Assembly (NCBI RefSeq): GCF_050947335.1
Contig: NW_027473692.1
Coordinates: 62,001 to 126,000, forward strand
DNA length: 64,000 nucleotides
From: Megachile rotundata
Lineage: Eukaryota > Arthropoda > Insecta > Hymenoptera > Megachilidae
Reading direction: 5' to 3'
In this document: positions 54,941 to 64,000 of the stretch, piece after piece
Position numbering within the stretch: position 1 is the first letter of the stretch
Layout: each line of letters starts with the position of its first letter
Notes under the pieces: model-generated
What the model was told of the DNA's origin: nothing
What the model saw: the letters and a program-made list of their open reading frames with translations, nothing else
Database searches by the model: none
Program-made: the position numbers and the translations under genes

Positions 54941-57600
54941 TTGTCGTTCTATCGATCATATTTGCATAATATGGTTAACAGTATGAGTTAGATTGATAAT
55001 AGTGAGTGTAATAAGTATAGTAATTGTCGTTCTATCGATCATATTAGCATAATATGGCCAATAATATGGGTTAGATTGATAATAATAAGAGTAGTGTGTA
55101 TAGTAATTGTCGTTCTATCGATCATATAAGCATAATATGGCTAATAATATGAGTTAGATTGATAATAATAAGAGTAATGAGTATAGTAATTGTCGTTCTA
55201 TTGATCATATAAACATAATATGGCTAACAATATGAGTTAGGTTGATAAGAATAAGAGTAATAAGTATAGTAATTGTCGTTCTATCGATCATATAAGCATA
55301 ATATGGCTAATAATATGAGTTAGATTGATAATAATAAGAGTAATGAGTATAGTAATTGTCGTTCTATTGATCATATAAACATAATATGGCTAATAATATG
55401 AGTTAGGTTGATAAAAATAAGAATCATAAGTATAGTAATTGTCGTTCTATCGATCATATAAGCATAATATGGCTAATAATATGAGTTAGGTTGATAATTA
55501 TAAGAGTAATAAGTATAGTAATTGTCGTTCTATCGATCATATTTGCATAATATAGTTAACAGTATGAGTTAGATTGATAATAGCGAGTGTAATAAGTATA
55601 GTAATTGTCGTTTTATCGATCATATTAGCATAATATGGCTCATAATATGGGTTAGATTGATACTAATAAGAGTAATGAGTATAGTAATTGTAGTTCTCTC
55701 GATCTTATCTGCATAATATGGTTAATAATATGAGTTAGATTGATAATAGTAAGAGTAATAAGTATAGTAATTGTAGTTCTATCGATCATATAAGCATAAT
55801 ATGGTTAATCATATGAGTTAGATTGACAATAGTGAGTTTAATAAGTATAGTAATTGTAGTTCTATTGCTCATATAAGCAAAATATGGTTAATAATATGAG
55901 TTAGATTGATAATAATAAGAGTAATAGGTATAGTAATTGTCGATCTACCGATCATATAAGCATAATATGGCTAATAGTATGAGTTAGGTTGATAATAATA
56001 AGAGTAATAAGTATAGTATTTGTCGTTCTATCGATCATATTTGCATATTACGGTTACTAATATGAGGTAGATTGATAACAGTGAGTGTAATAAGCATAGT
56101 AATTGTCGTTCTGTCGATCATATAAGCATAATATGGCTAATAATCTGAGTTAGATTGACAATAATAAGAGTAATAAGTATAGTAATTGTCGTTCTATCGA
56201 TTATATTAGCATAATATGGCCAATAATATGAGTTAGATAGATAATAATAAGAATAATAAGTATAGTATTTGTCGTTCTATCGACCATATAAGCATAATGT
56301 GGATAATAATATGAGTTAGATTGATAATAATAAGAGTTATAAGTATAGTAATTGCCGTTCTATCGATCATATAAGCATAATATGGCTAATAATATGAGTT
56401 AGATTGATAATAATAAGAGTAATGAGTATAGTAATTGTAGTTCTATCGATCATATCTGCATAATATGGTTAATAATATGAGTTAGATTGATAAAAATAAG
56501 AGTAATGAGTATAGTAACAGTAGTCCTATCGATCATATCTGCATAATATGGTTAATAATATGAGTTAGATTGATAATAATAAGAGCAATAAGTATAGTAA
56601 TTGTAGTTCTGTCGATCCTATAGGCATAATATGGCTAATAATATGAGTTAGATTGATAATAATAAGAGTAATAAGTATAGTAATTGTCGTCCTATCGATC
56701 ATATCTGCATAATATGGTTAATCATATGAGTTAGATTGATAATAATAAGAGTAATGAGTAGAGTAATTGTAGTTCTATCGATCATATCTGCATAATATGG
56801 TTAATAATATGAGTTAGATTGATAAAAATAAGAGTAATGAGTATAGTAACAGTAGTCCTATCGATCATATCTGCATAATATGGTTAATAATATGAGTTAG
56901 ATTGATAATAATAAGAGCAATAAGTATAGTAATTGTAGTTCTGTCGATCCTATAGGCATAATATGGCTAATAATATGAGTTAGATTGATAAAAATAAGAG
57001 TAATGAGTATAGTAACAGTAGTCCTATCGATCATATCTGCATAATATGGTTAATAGTATGAGTTAGATTGATAATAATAAGAGCAATAAGTATAGTAACT
57101 GTAGTTCTGTCGATCCTGTAGGCATAATATGGCTAATAATATGAGTTAGATTGATAATAATAAGAGTAATAAGTATAGTAATTGTCGTTCTATCGATCAT
57201 ATAAGCATAATATGGCTAATAATAAGAGTTAGATTGATAATAATAAGAGTAGTGTGTATAGTAATTGTCGTTCTATCGATCATATAAGCATAATATGGCT
57301 AATAATATGAGTTAGATTGATAATAATAAGAGTAATGAGTATAGTAATTGTCGTTCTATTGATCATATAAGCATAATATGGCTAATAATATGAGTTAGGT
57401 TGATAAAAATAAGAATCATAAGTATAGTAATTGTCGTTCTATCGATCATATAAGCATAATATGGCTAATAATAAGAGTTAGATTGATAATAATAAGAGTA
57501 ATAAGTATAGTAATTGTCGTTCTATCGATCATATTTGCATAATATGGTTAACAGTATGAGTTAGATTGATAATAGTGAGTGTAATAAGTATAGTAATTGT
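54940..57600. repeat. 41-monomer-offset HOR, right copy
   Basis: Partner of about 51.54-54.20 kb at 3403 bp. The order of monomers is as in the 31-monomer HOR, including the three GTAACAGTAGTCC/GATCCTATAGGC pairs near 56.50-57.12 kb. The last pair carries GATCCTGTAGGC at 57115, as at 51139 and 54791 but not near 53.71 kb. Matching ends near 57.60 kb, where this copy reads ATCATATTAGC/GGCCAATAAT and 54.20 kb reads GTCGATCATATAAGC. Confidence 0.83.
57268..57350. repeat. Representative monomer matching my consensus exactly
   Basis: This 83-bp copy equals the consensus I derived by eye and serves as reference phase, starting at TCGTTCTATCGATC. By hand count it has 33 A, 29 T, 15 G and 6 C, so 25% G+C and a strong excess of G over C on this strand. 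Both CpGs lie in the first 14 bases, around a ClaI-type ATCGAT palindrome overlapping GATC; the other 69 bases have none. Two related AT-rich motifs, TAATAATATGAG and TAATAATAAGAG, start 21 bp apart at monomer positions 33 and 54, which may be traces of an older, shorter repeat. The monomer has stops in forward frames and its length is not divisible by three, so it cannot encode a continuous repeat protein. Confidence 0.95.
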
Positions 57601-59094
57601 CGTTCTATCGATCATATTAGCATAATATGGCCAATAATATGGGTTAGATTGATAATAATAAGAGTAGTGTGTATAGTAATTGTCGTTCTATCGATCATAT
57701 AAGCATAATATGGCTAATAATATGAGTTAGATTGATAATAATAAGAGTAATGAGTATAGTAATTGTCGTTCTATTGATCATATAAACATAATATGGCTAA
57801 CAATATGAGTTAGGTTGATAAGAATAAGAGTAATAAGTATAGTAATTGTCGTTCTATCGATCATATTTGCATAATATAGTTAACAGTATGAGTTAGATTG
57901 ATAATAGCGAGTGTAATAAGTATAGTAATTGTCGTTTTATCGATCATATTAACATAATATGGCTCATAATATGGGTTAGATTGATACTAATAAGAGTAAT
58001 GAGTATAGTAATTGTAGTTCTATCGATCTTATCTGCATAATATGGTTAATAATATGAGTTAGATTGATAATAATAAGAGTAATAAGTATAGTAATTGTAG
58101 TTCTATCGATCATATAAGCATAATATGGTTAATCATATGAGTTAGATTGACAATAGTGAGTGTAATAAGTATAGTAATTGTAGTTCTATTACTCATATAA
58201 GCAAAATATGGTTAATAATATGAGTTAGATTGATAATAATAAGAGTAATAGGTATAGCAATTGTCGATCTACCGATCATATAAGCATAATATGGCTAATA
58301 GTATGAGTTAGGTTGATAATAATAAGAGTAATAAGTATAGTATTTGTCGTTCTATCGATCATATTTGCATATTACGGTTACTAATATGAGTTAGATTGAT
58401 AACAGTGAGTGTAATAAGCATAGTAATTGTCGTTCTGTCGATCATATAAGCATAATATGGCTAATAATATGATTTAGATTGATAATAATAAGAGTAATAA
58501 GTATAGTAATTGTCGTTCTATCGATTATATTAGCATAATATGGCCAATAATATGAGTTAGATAGATAATAATAAGAATAATAAGTATAGTATTTGTCGTT
58601 CTATCGACCATATAAGCATAATGTGGATAATAATATGAGTTAGATTGATAATAATAAGAGTTATAAGTATAGTAATTGCCGTTCTATCGATCATATAAGC
58701 ATAATATGGCTCATAATATGAGTTAGATTGATAATAATAAGAGTAATGAGTATAGTAATTGTAGTTCTATGGATCATATCTGCATAATATGGTTAATAAT
58801 ATGAGTTAGATTGATAATAATAAGAGAAATGAGTATAGTAATTGTCGTTCTATTGATCATATTTGCATAATGTGGTTAATCATATGAGTTAGATTGATAA
58901 TAGTGACTGTAATAAGTATAGTAATTGTAGTTCTATTGCTCATATAAGCAAAATATGGTTAATAATATGAGTTAGATTGATAATAATAAGAGTAATAGGT
59001 ATAGTAATTGTCGATCTACCGATCATATAAGCATAATATGGCTAATAATATGAGTTAGGTTGATAATAATAAGAGTAATAAGTATAGTAATTGT

Positions 59095-59102
59095 CGTTAT
59101 CG
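59095..59102. repeat. 2-bp deletion monomer (81 bp)
   Basis: Reads GTCGTTATCGATC where the consensus has GTCGTTCTATCGATC, giving an 81-bp monomer. It explains the 745-bp instead of 747-bp interval between the CATATTACGG markers at 58364 and 59109. It is the only 2-bp deletion I saw, so it is a useful private landmark. Confidence 0.8.
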
Positions 59103-60599
59103 ATCATATTTGCATATTACGGTTACTAATATGAGTTAGATTGATAACAGTGAGTGTAATAAGCATAGTAATTGTCGTTCTGTCGATCATATAAGCATAA
59201 TATGGCTAATAATATGAGTTAGATTGATAATAATAAGAGTAATAAGTATAGTAATTGTCGTTCTATCGATTATATTAGCATAATATGGCCAATAATATGA
59301 GTTAGATAGATAATAATAAGAATAATAAGTATAGTATTTGTCGTTCTATTGACCATATAAGCATAATGTGGATAATAATATGAGTTAGATTGATGATAAT
59401 AAGAGTTATAAGTATAGTAATTGCCGTTCTATCGATCATATAAGCATAATATGGCTAATAATATCAGTTAGATTGATAATAATAAGAGTAATGAGTATAG
59501 TAATTGTAGTTCTATCGATCATATCTGCATAATATGGTTAATAATATGAGTTAGATTGATAAAAATAAGAGTAATGAGTATAGTAACAGTAGTCCTATCG
59601 ATCATATCTGCATAATATGGTTAATAATATGAGTTAGATTGATAATAATAAGAGCAATAAGTATAGTAATTGTAGTTCTGTCGATCCTATAGGCATAATA
59701 TGGCTAATAATATGAGTTAGATTGATAAAAATAAGAGTAATGAGTATAGTAATTGTCGTTCTATTGATCATATAAGCATAATATGGCTAATAATATGAGT
59801 TAGGTTGATAAAAATAAGAATCATAAGTATAGTAATTGTCGTTCTATCGATCATATAAGCATAATATGGCTAATAATATGAGTTAGGTTGATAATTATAA
59901 GAGTAATAAGTATAGTAATTGTCGTTCTATCGATCATATTTGCATAATATAGTTAACAGTATGAGTGAGATTGATAATAATAAGAGTAGTGTGTATAGTA
60001 ATTGTCGTTCTATCGATCATATAAGCATAAAATGGCTAATAATATGAGATAGATTGATAATAATAAGAGTAATGAGTATAGTAATTGTCGTTCTATCGAT
60101 CATATAAGCATAATATGGCTAATAATATGAGTTAGGTTGATAATAATAAGAGTAATGAGTATACTAATTGTAGTTCTATCGATCATATCTGCATAATATG
60201 GTTAATAATATGAGTTAGATTGATAACAATAAGAGTAATAAGTATAGTAAATGTCGTGCTATCGATCATATCTGCATAATATGGTTAATAATATGAGTTA
60301 GATTCATAATAATAAGAGGAATAAGCATAGTAATTGTCGTTCTATCGATCATATGTGCATAATATGGTGATTATATGAGTTAGATTGATAACAGTGAGTG
60401 TAATAAGTATAGTAATTGTCGTTCTGTCGATCACATAAGCATAATATGGCTAGTAATCTGAGTTAGATTGATAATAATAAGAGTAATAAGTGTAGTAAAT
60501 GTCGTGCTATCGATCATATCTGCATAATATGGTTAATAATATGAGTTAGATTCATAATAATAAGAGTAATGAGTATAGTAATTGTCGTTCTTTCGATCA

Positions 60600-60950
60600 T
60601 ATAAGCATAATATGGCTAATAATATGAGTTAGATTGATAATAATAAGAGAAATGAGTATAGTAATTGTCTTTCTATCGATCATATCTGCATAGTATGGTT
60701 AATAATATGAGTTAGATTGATAATAGTGAGTGTAATAAGTATAGTAATTGTCGTTCTATCGATCATATTAGCATAATATGGCTTATAATATGAGTTAGGC
60801 TGATAATAATAAGAGTAATGAGTATAGTAATTGTCGTTCTATCGATCATATTTGCATAATGTGGTTAATGATATGAGTTAGATTGATAACAGTGAGTGTA
60901 ATAAGTATAGTAATTGTCTTTCTATCGATCATATAAGCATAATATGGTTA
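60600..60950. repeat. Domain A type island in domain C (first)
   Basis: About four monomers in the order GAGAAATGAG, TTGTCTTTCTATCG, GATAATAGTGAGTG, GGCTTATAATATGAG/GTTAGGCTG, GCATAATGTGG and again TTGTCTTTC, the order found at 2.22-2.5 kb and inside the domain A HOR near 9.2-9.4 kb. GGCTTATAATATGAG was seen in domain C only here and 1079 bp on. Private changes are GCATAGTATGG near 60690 and TTAATGATATGAG near 60864. Confidence 0.72.
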
Positions 60951-61699
60951 ATAATGTGAGTTAAACTGATAATAGTGAGTGTAATAAGTATAATAATTGT
61001 AGTTCTATCGATCATATAAGCATAATATGTTTAATAACATGAGTTAGATTGATAATAATAAGAGCAATAAGTATAGTAATTGTCGTTCTATCGATCATAT
61101 AAGCATAATATGGCTAATAATAAGAGTTAGATTGATAATTATAAGAGTAATAAGTATAGTAATTGTCGTTCTATCGATCATATAAGCATAATATGGCTAA
61201 TAATAAGAGTTAGATTGATAATAATAAGAGTAATAAGTATAGTAATTGTCGTTCTATCGATCATATTTGCATAATATGGTTAACAGTATGAGTTAGATTG
61301 ATAATAGTGAGTGTAATAAGTATAGTAATTGTCGTTCTATCGATCATATTAGCATAATATGGCCAATAATATGGGTTAGATTGATAATAATAAGAGTAGT
61401 GTGTATAGTAATTGTCGTTCTATCGATCATATAAGCATAATATGGCTAATAATAAGAGTTAGATTGATAATAATAAGAGTAATAAGTATAGTAATTGTCG
61501 TTCTATCGATCATATTTGCATAATATGGTTAACAGTATGAGTTAGATTGATAATAGTGAGTGTAATAAGTATAGTAATTGTCGTTCTATCGATCATATTA
61601 GCATAATATGGCCAATAATATGGGTTAGATTGAAAATAATAAGAGTAGTGTGTATAGTAATTGTCGTTCTATCGATCATATAAGCATAATATGGCTAAT

Positions 61700-61980
61700 A
61701 ATATGAGTTAGATTGATAATAATAAGAGAAATGAGTATAGTAATTGTCTTTCTATCGATCATATCTGCATAATATGGTTAATAATATGAGTTAGATTGAT
61801 AATAGTGAGTGTAATAAGTATAGTAATTGTCGTTCTATCGATCATATTAGCATAATATGGCTTATAATATGAGTTAGGCTGATAATAATAAGAGTAATGA
61901 GTATAGTAATTGTCGTTCTATCGATCATATTTGCATAATGTGGTTAATGATATGAGTTAGATTGATAACAGTGAGTGTAA
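61700..61980. repeat. Domain A type island in domain C (second)
   Basis: Repeat of the 60.6-kb island at 1079 bp (13 monomers; GCTTATAATATG at 60781/61860), sharing GTTAATGATATGAG. It returns to the domain C pattern at AATAAGCATAGTAATTG near 61981. Two copies at a whole-monomer offset show that the island was already in place when a local 13-monomer duplication occurred. Confidence 0.72.
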
Positions 61981-64000
61981 TAAGCATAGTAATTGTCGTT
62001 CTGTCGATCATATAAGCATAATATGGCTAATAATATGAGTTAGGTTGATAAAAATAAGAATCATAAGTATAGTAATTGTCGTTCTATCGATCATATAAGC
62101 ATAATATGGCTAATAATAAGAGTTAGATTGACAATAATAAGAGTAATAAGTATAGTAATTGTCGTTCTATCGATCATATTTGCATAATATGGTTAACAGT
62201 ATGAGTTAGATTGATAATAGTGAGTGTAATAAGTATAGTAATTGTCGTTCTATCGATCATATTAGCATAATATGGCCAATAATATGGGTTAGATTGATAA
62301 TAATAAGAGTAGTGTGTATAGTAATTGTAGTTCTATTGCTCATATAAGCAAAATATGGTTAATAATATGAGTTAGATTGATAATAATAAGAGTAATGAGT
62401 AGAGTAATTGTCGTTCTATCGATCATATAAGCATAATATGGCTAATAATATGAGTTAGATTGATAATGATAAGAGAAATGAGTATAGTAATTGTCGTTCT
62501 ATTGATCATATTTGCATAATGTGGTTAATCATATGAGTTAGATTGATAGTAGTGAGTGTAATAAGTATAGTAATTGTAGTTCTATTGCTCATATAAGCAA
62601 AATATGGTTAATAATATGAGTTAGATTGATAATAATAAGAGTAATAGGTATAGTAATTGTCGATCTACCGATCATATAAGCATAATATGGCTAATAATAT
62701 GAGTTAGTATGATAATAATAAGAGTAATAAGTATAGTAATTGTCGTTCTATCGATCATATTTGCATATTACGGTTACTTATATGAGTTAGATTGATAACA
62801 GTGAGTGTAATAAGCATAGTAATTGTCGTTCTGTCGATCATATAAGCATAATATGGCTAATAATATGAGTTAGATTGATAATAATAAGAGTAATAAGTAT
62901 AGTAATTGTCGTTCTATCGATTATATTAGCATAATATGGCCAATAATATGAGTTAGATAGATAATAATAAGAATAATAAGTATAGTATTTGTCGTTCTAT
63001 CGAGCATATAAGCATAATGTGGATAATAATATGAGTTAGATTGATAATAATGAGAGTTATAAGTATAGTAGTTGCCGTTCTACCGATCATATAAGCATAA
63101 TATGGCTAATAATATGAGTTAGATTGATAATAATAAGAGTAATGAGTATAGTAATTGTCGTCCTATCGATCATATCTGCATAATATGGTTAATCATATGA
63201 GTTAGATTGATAATAATAAGAGTAATGAGTAGAGTAATTGTCGTTCTATCGATCATATAAGCATAATATGGCTAATAATATGAGTTAGATTGATAATAAT
63301 AAGAGAAATGAGTATAGTAATTGTCGTTCTATTGATCATATTTGCATAATGTGCTTAATCATATGAGTTAGATTGATAATAGAGAGTGTAATAAGTATAG
63401 TAATTGTAGTTCTATTGCTCATATAAGCAAAATATGGTTAATAATATGAGTTAGATTGATAATAATAAGAGTAATAGGTATAGTAATTGTCGATCTACCG
63501 ATCATATAAGCATAATATGGCTAATAATATGAGTTAGGTTGATAATAATAAGAGTAATAAGTATAGTAATTGTCGTTCTATCGATCATATTTGCATATTA
63601 CGGTTACTAATATGAGTTAGATTGATAACAGTGAGTGTAATAAGCATAGTAATTGTCGTTCTGTCGATCATATAAGCATAATATGGCTAATAATATGAGT
63701 TAGATTGATAATAATAAGAGTAATAAGTATAGTAATTGTCGTTCTATCGATTATATTAGCATAATATGGCCAATAATATGAGTTAGATAGATAAAAATAA
63801 GAGTAATGAGTATAGTAACAGTAGTCCTATCGATCATATCTGCATAATATGGTTAATAATATGAGTTAGATTGATAATAATAAGAGCAATAAGTATAGTA
63901 ATTGTAGTTCTGTCGATCCTATAGGCATAATATGGCTAATAATATGAGTTAGAGTGATAAAGATAAGAGTAATGAGTATAGTAACAGTAGTCCTATCGAT

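Larger units (their letters stand above)
1..64000. repeat. 83-bp satellite DNA array filling the window
   Basis: The window is a continuous head-to-tail tandem array of one AT-rich monomer, all copies on the same strand. The first two monomers start at 1 and 84. Marker variants tens of kilobases apart are spaced by whole multiples of 83 bp after correction for a few 1-3 bp indels, so phase is kept throughout. The best conserved parts are GCATAATATGG and TATGAGTTAGATTGATA. Most variation is in the four bases before GCATAATATGG and in the stretch before AGTATAGTAATTG. I found no unique sequence, inversion or inserted element in about 771 monomers, and both ends are cut inside the array. A megabase-scale eukaryotic satellite (centromeric, pericentromeric or subtelomeric) is the natural reading. 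Which of these, and in which species, cannot be told from the sequence. Confidence 0.98.
43390..64000. repeat. Satellite domain C (long HOR, GTAACAGTAGTCC family)
   Basis: From about 43.4 kb a new variant set takes over: GAGTAGTGTGTATAG, GGCCAATAATATGGG, AACAGTATGAG, GATAATTATAAG, GATAAAAATAAGAATCATAAG-type monomers, CTATTGCTCATATAAGC with GCAAAATA, CATATTACGGTTACTAATA, GTAACAGTAGTCC and GATCCTATAGGCATAAT. The marker GCTCATATAAGC lies at 47318, 48065, 48978, 49891, 52464, 55867, 58938, 62338, 62587 and 63417 (ACTCAT at 58191). The intervals are exactly 9, 11, 11, 31, 41, 28, 9 and 10 monomers where no indel lies between, so phase here is stricter than in domains A and B. It runs off the window end. 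Confidence 0.8.

Noticed and set aside
1..64000. CRISPR array or other repeat-spacer system
   Set aside because: There are no unique spacers. The whole 83 bp repeats, and variants are shared between copies.
1..64000. Tandem-repeat protein gene
   Set aside because: 83 is not a multiple of three, stops occur in the forward frames of each monomer, and rare 1-2 bp indels do not preserve any frame.
1..64000. CENP-B box
   Set aside because: The TTCG of the GTTCGATCGATC variants recalls the start of the box, but the required CGGG part is absent from the monomer and from every variant I read.
1..64000. TATAAT-like promoters (for example GCATAATATGG)
   Set aside because: They recur in every monomer because of AT-rich composition, with no matching upstream element or downstream gene.
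1..64000. Telomeric repeats or a transposon boundary
   Set aside because: No short G-rich telomere-type repeat, long terminal repeat, terminal inverted repeat or poly-A tail was seen; every segment I read aligns to the monomer.

Overview
The whole 64 kb window is one uninterrupted head-to-tail satellite DNA array. The monomer is 83 bp, about 25% G+C, and always in the same orientation. About 771 monomers fit in the window (64000/83). I see no protein-coding gene, tRNA, rRNA, transposon, CRISPR array or unique sequence. The array continues past both ends. The 77-codon reading frames on the minus strand are translated satellite, not genes. An array of this size, with nested higher-order repeats, points to eukaryotic constitutive heterochromatin (centromeric, pericentromeric or subtelomeric). 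I do not recognise the monomer and cannot name the species. Its CpG dinucleotides are retained, which mildly argues against a genome with heavy CpG methylation.

Layout. Three domains can be told apart by private monomer variants, with no change of phase or strand between them. Domain A (1 to about 21.23 kb) is built on a 17-monomer higher-order unit (1411 bp), seen as two tandem pairs (8141-10962 and 16278-19099). A larger block of about 6.76 kb, holding one such pair and its flanks, is repeated 8137 bp downstream. Domain B (about 21.23 to 43.39 kb) is a mosaic of 18- to 27-monomer units. It is marked by ten copies of a monomer with a HindIII site, and contains multi-kilobase duplications offset by 1742, 2074, 4812, 6886 and 6969 bp. 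Domain C (about 43.39 to 64 kb) has its own variant set. Its long units are offset by 2157 bp (26 monomers, less 1 bp), 2573 bp (31 monomers) and 3403 bp (41 monomers), with shorter 9-, 10- and 11-monomer spacings. Small islands of domain A type monomers recur near 60.6 and 61.7 kb.

How it works together. Nothing here looks like an operon or pathway. The structure records unequal crossing-over and gene conversion: nearly every spacing between related copies is a whole number of 83-bp monomers, corrected by a few traceable 1-3 bp indels. Junctions between units fall inside homologous sequence with phase kept. The most informative objects are (i) the nested copy-of-copies structure, (ii) a 1.3 kb copy of the A/B boundary placed 20,160 bp away inside domain B, (iii) a clean one-monomer indel between two 4.4 kb duplicates, and (iv) rare shared variants that show which copy was the template for which. 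All spacings were counted by hand from the printed coordinates. Block edges are accurate to roughly a monomer. Assembly error in so repetitive a region cannot be excluded from sequence alone.
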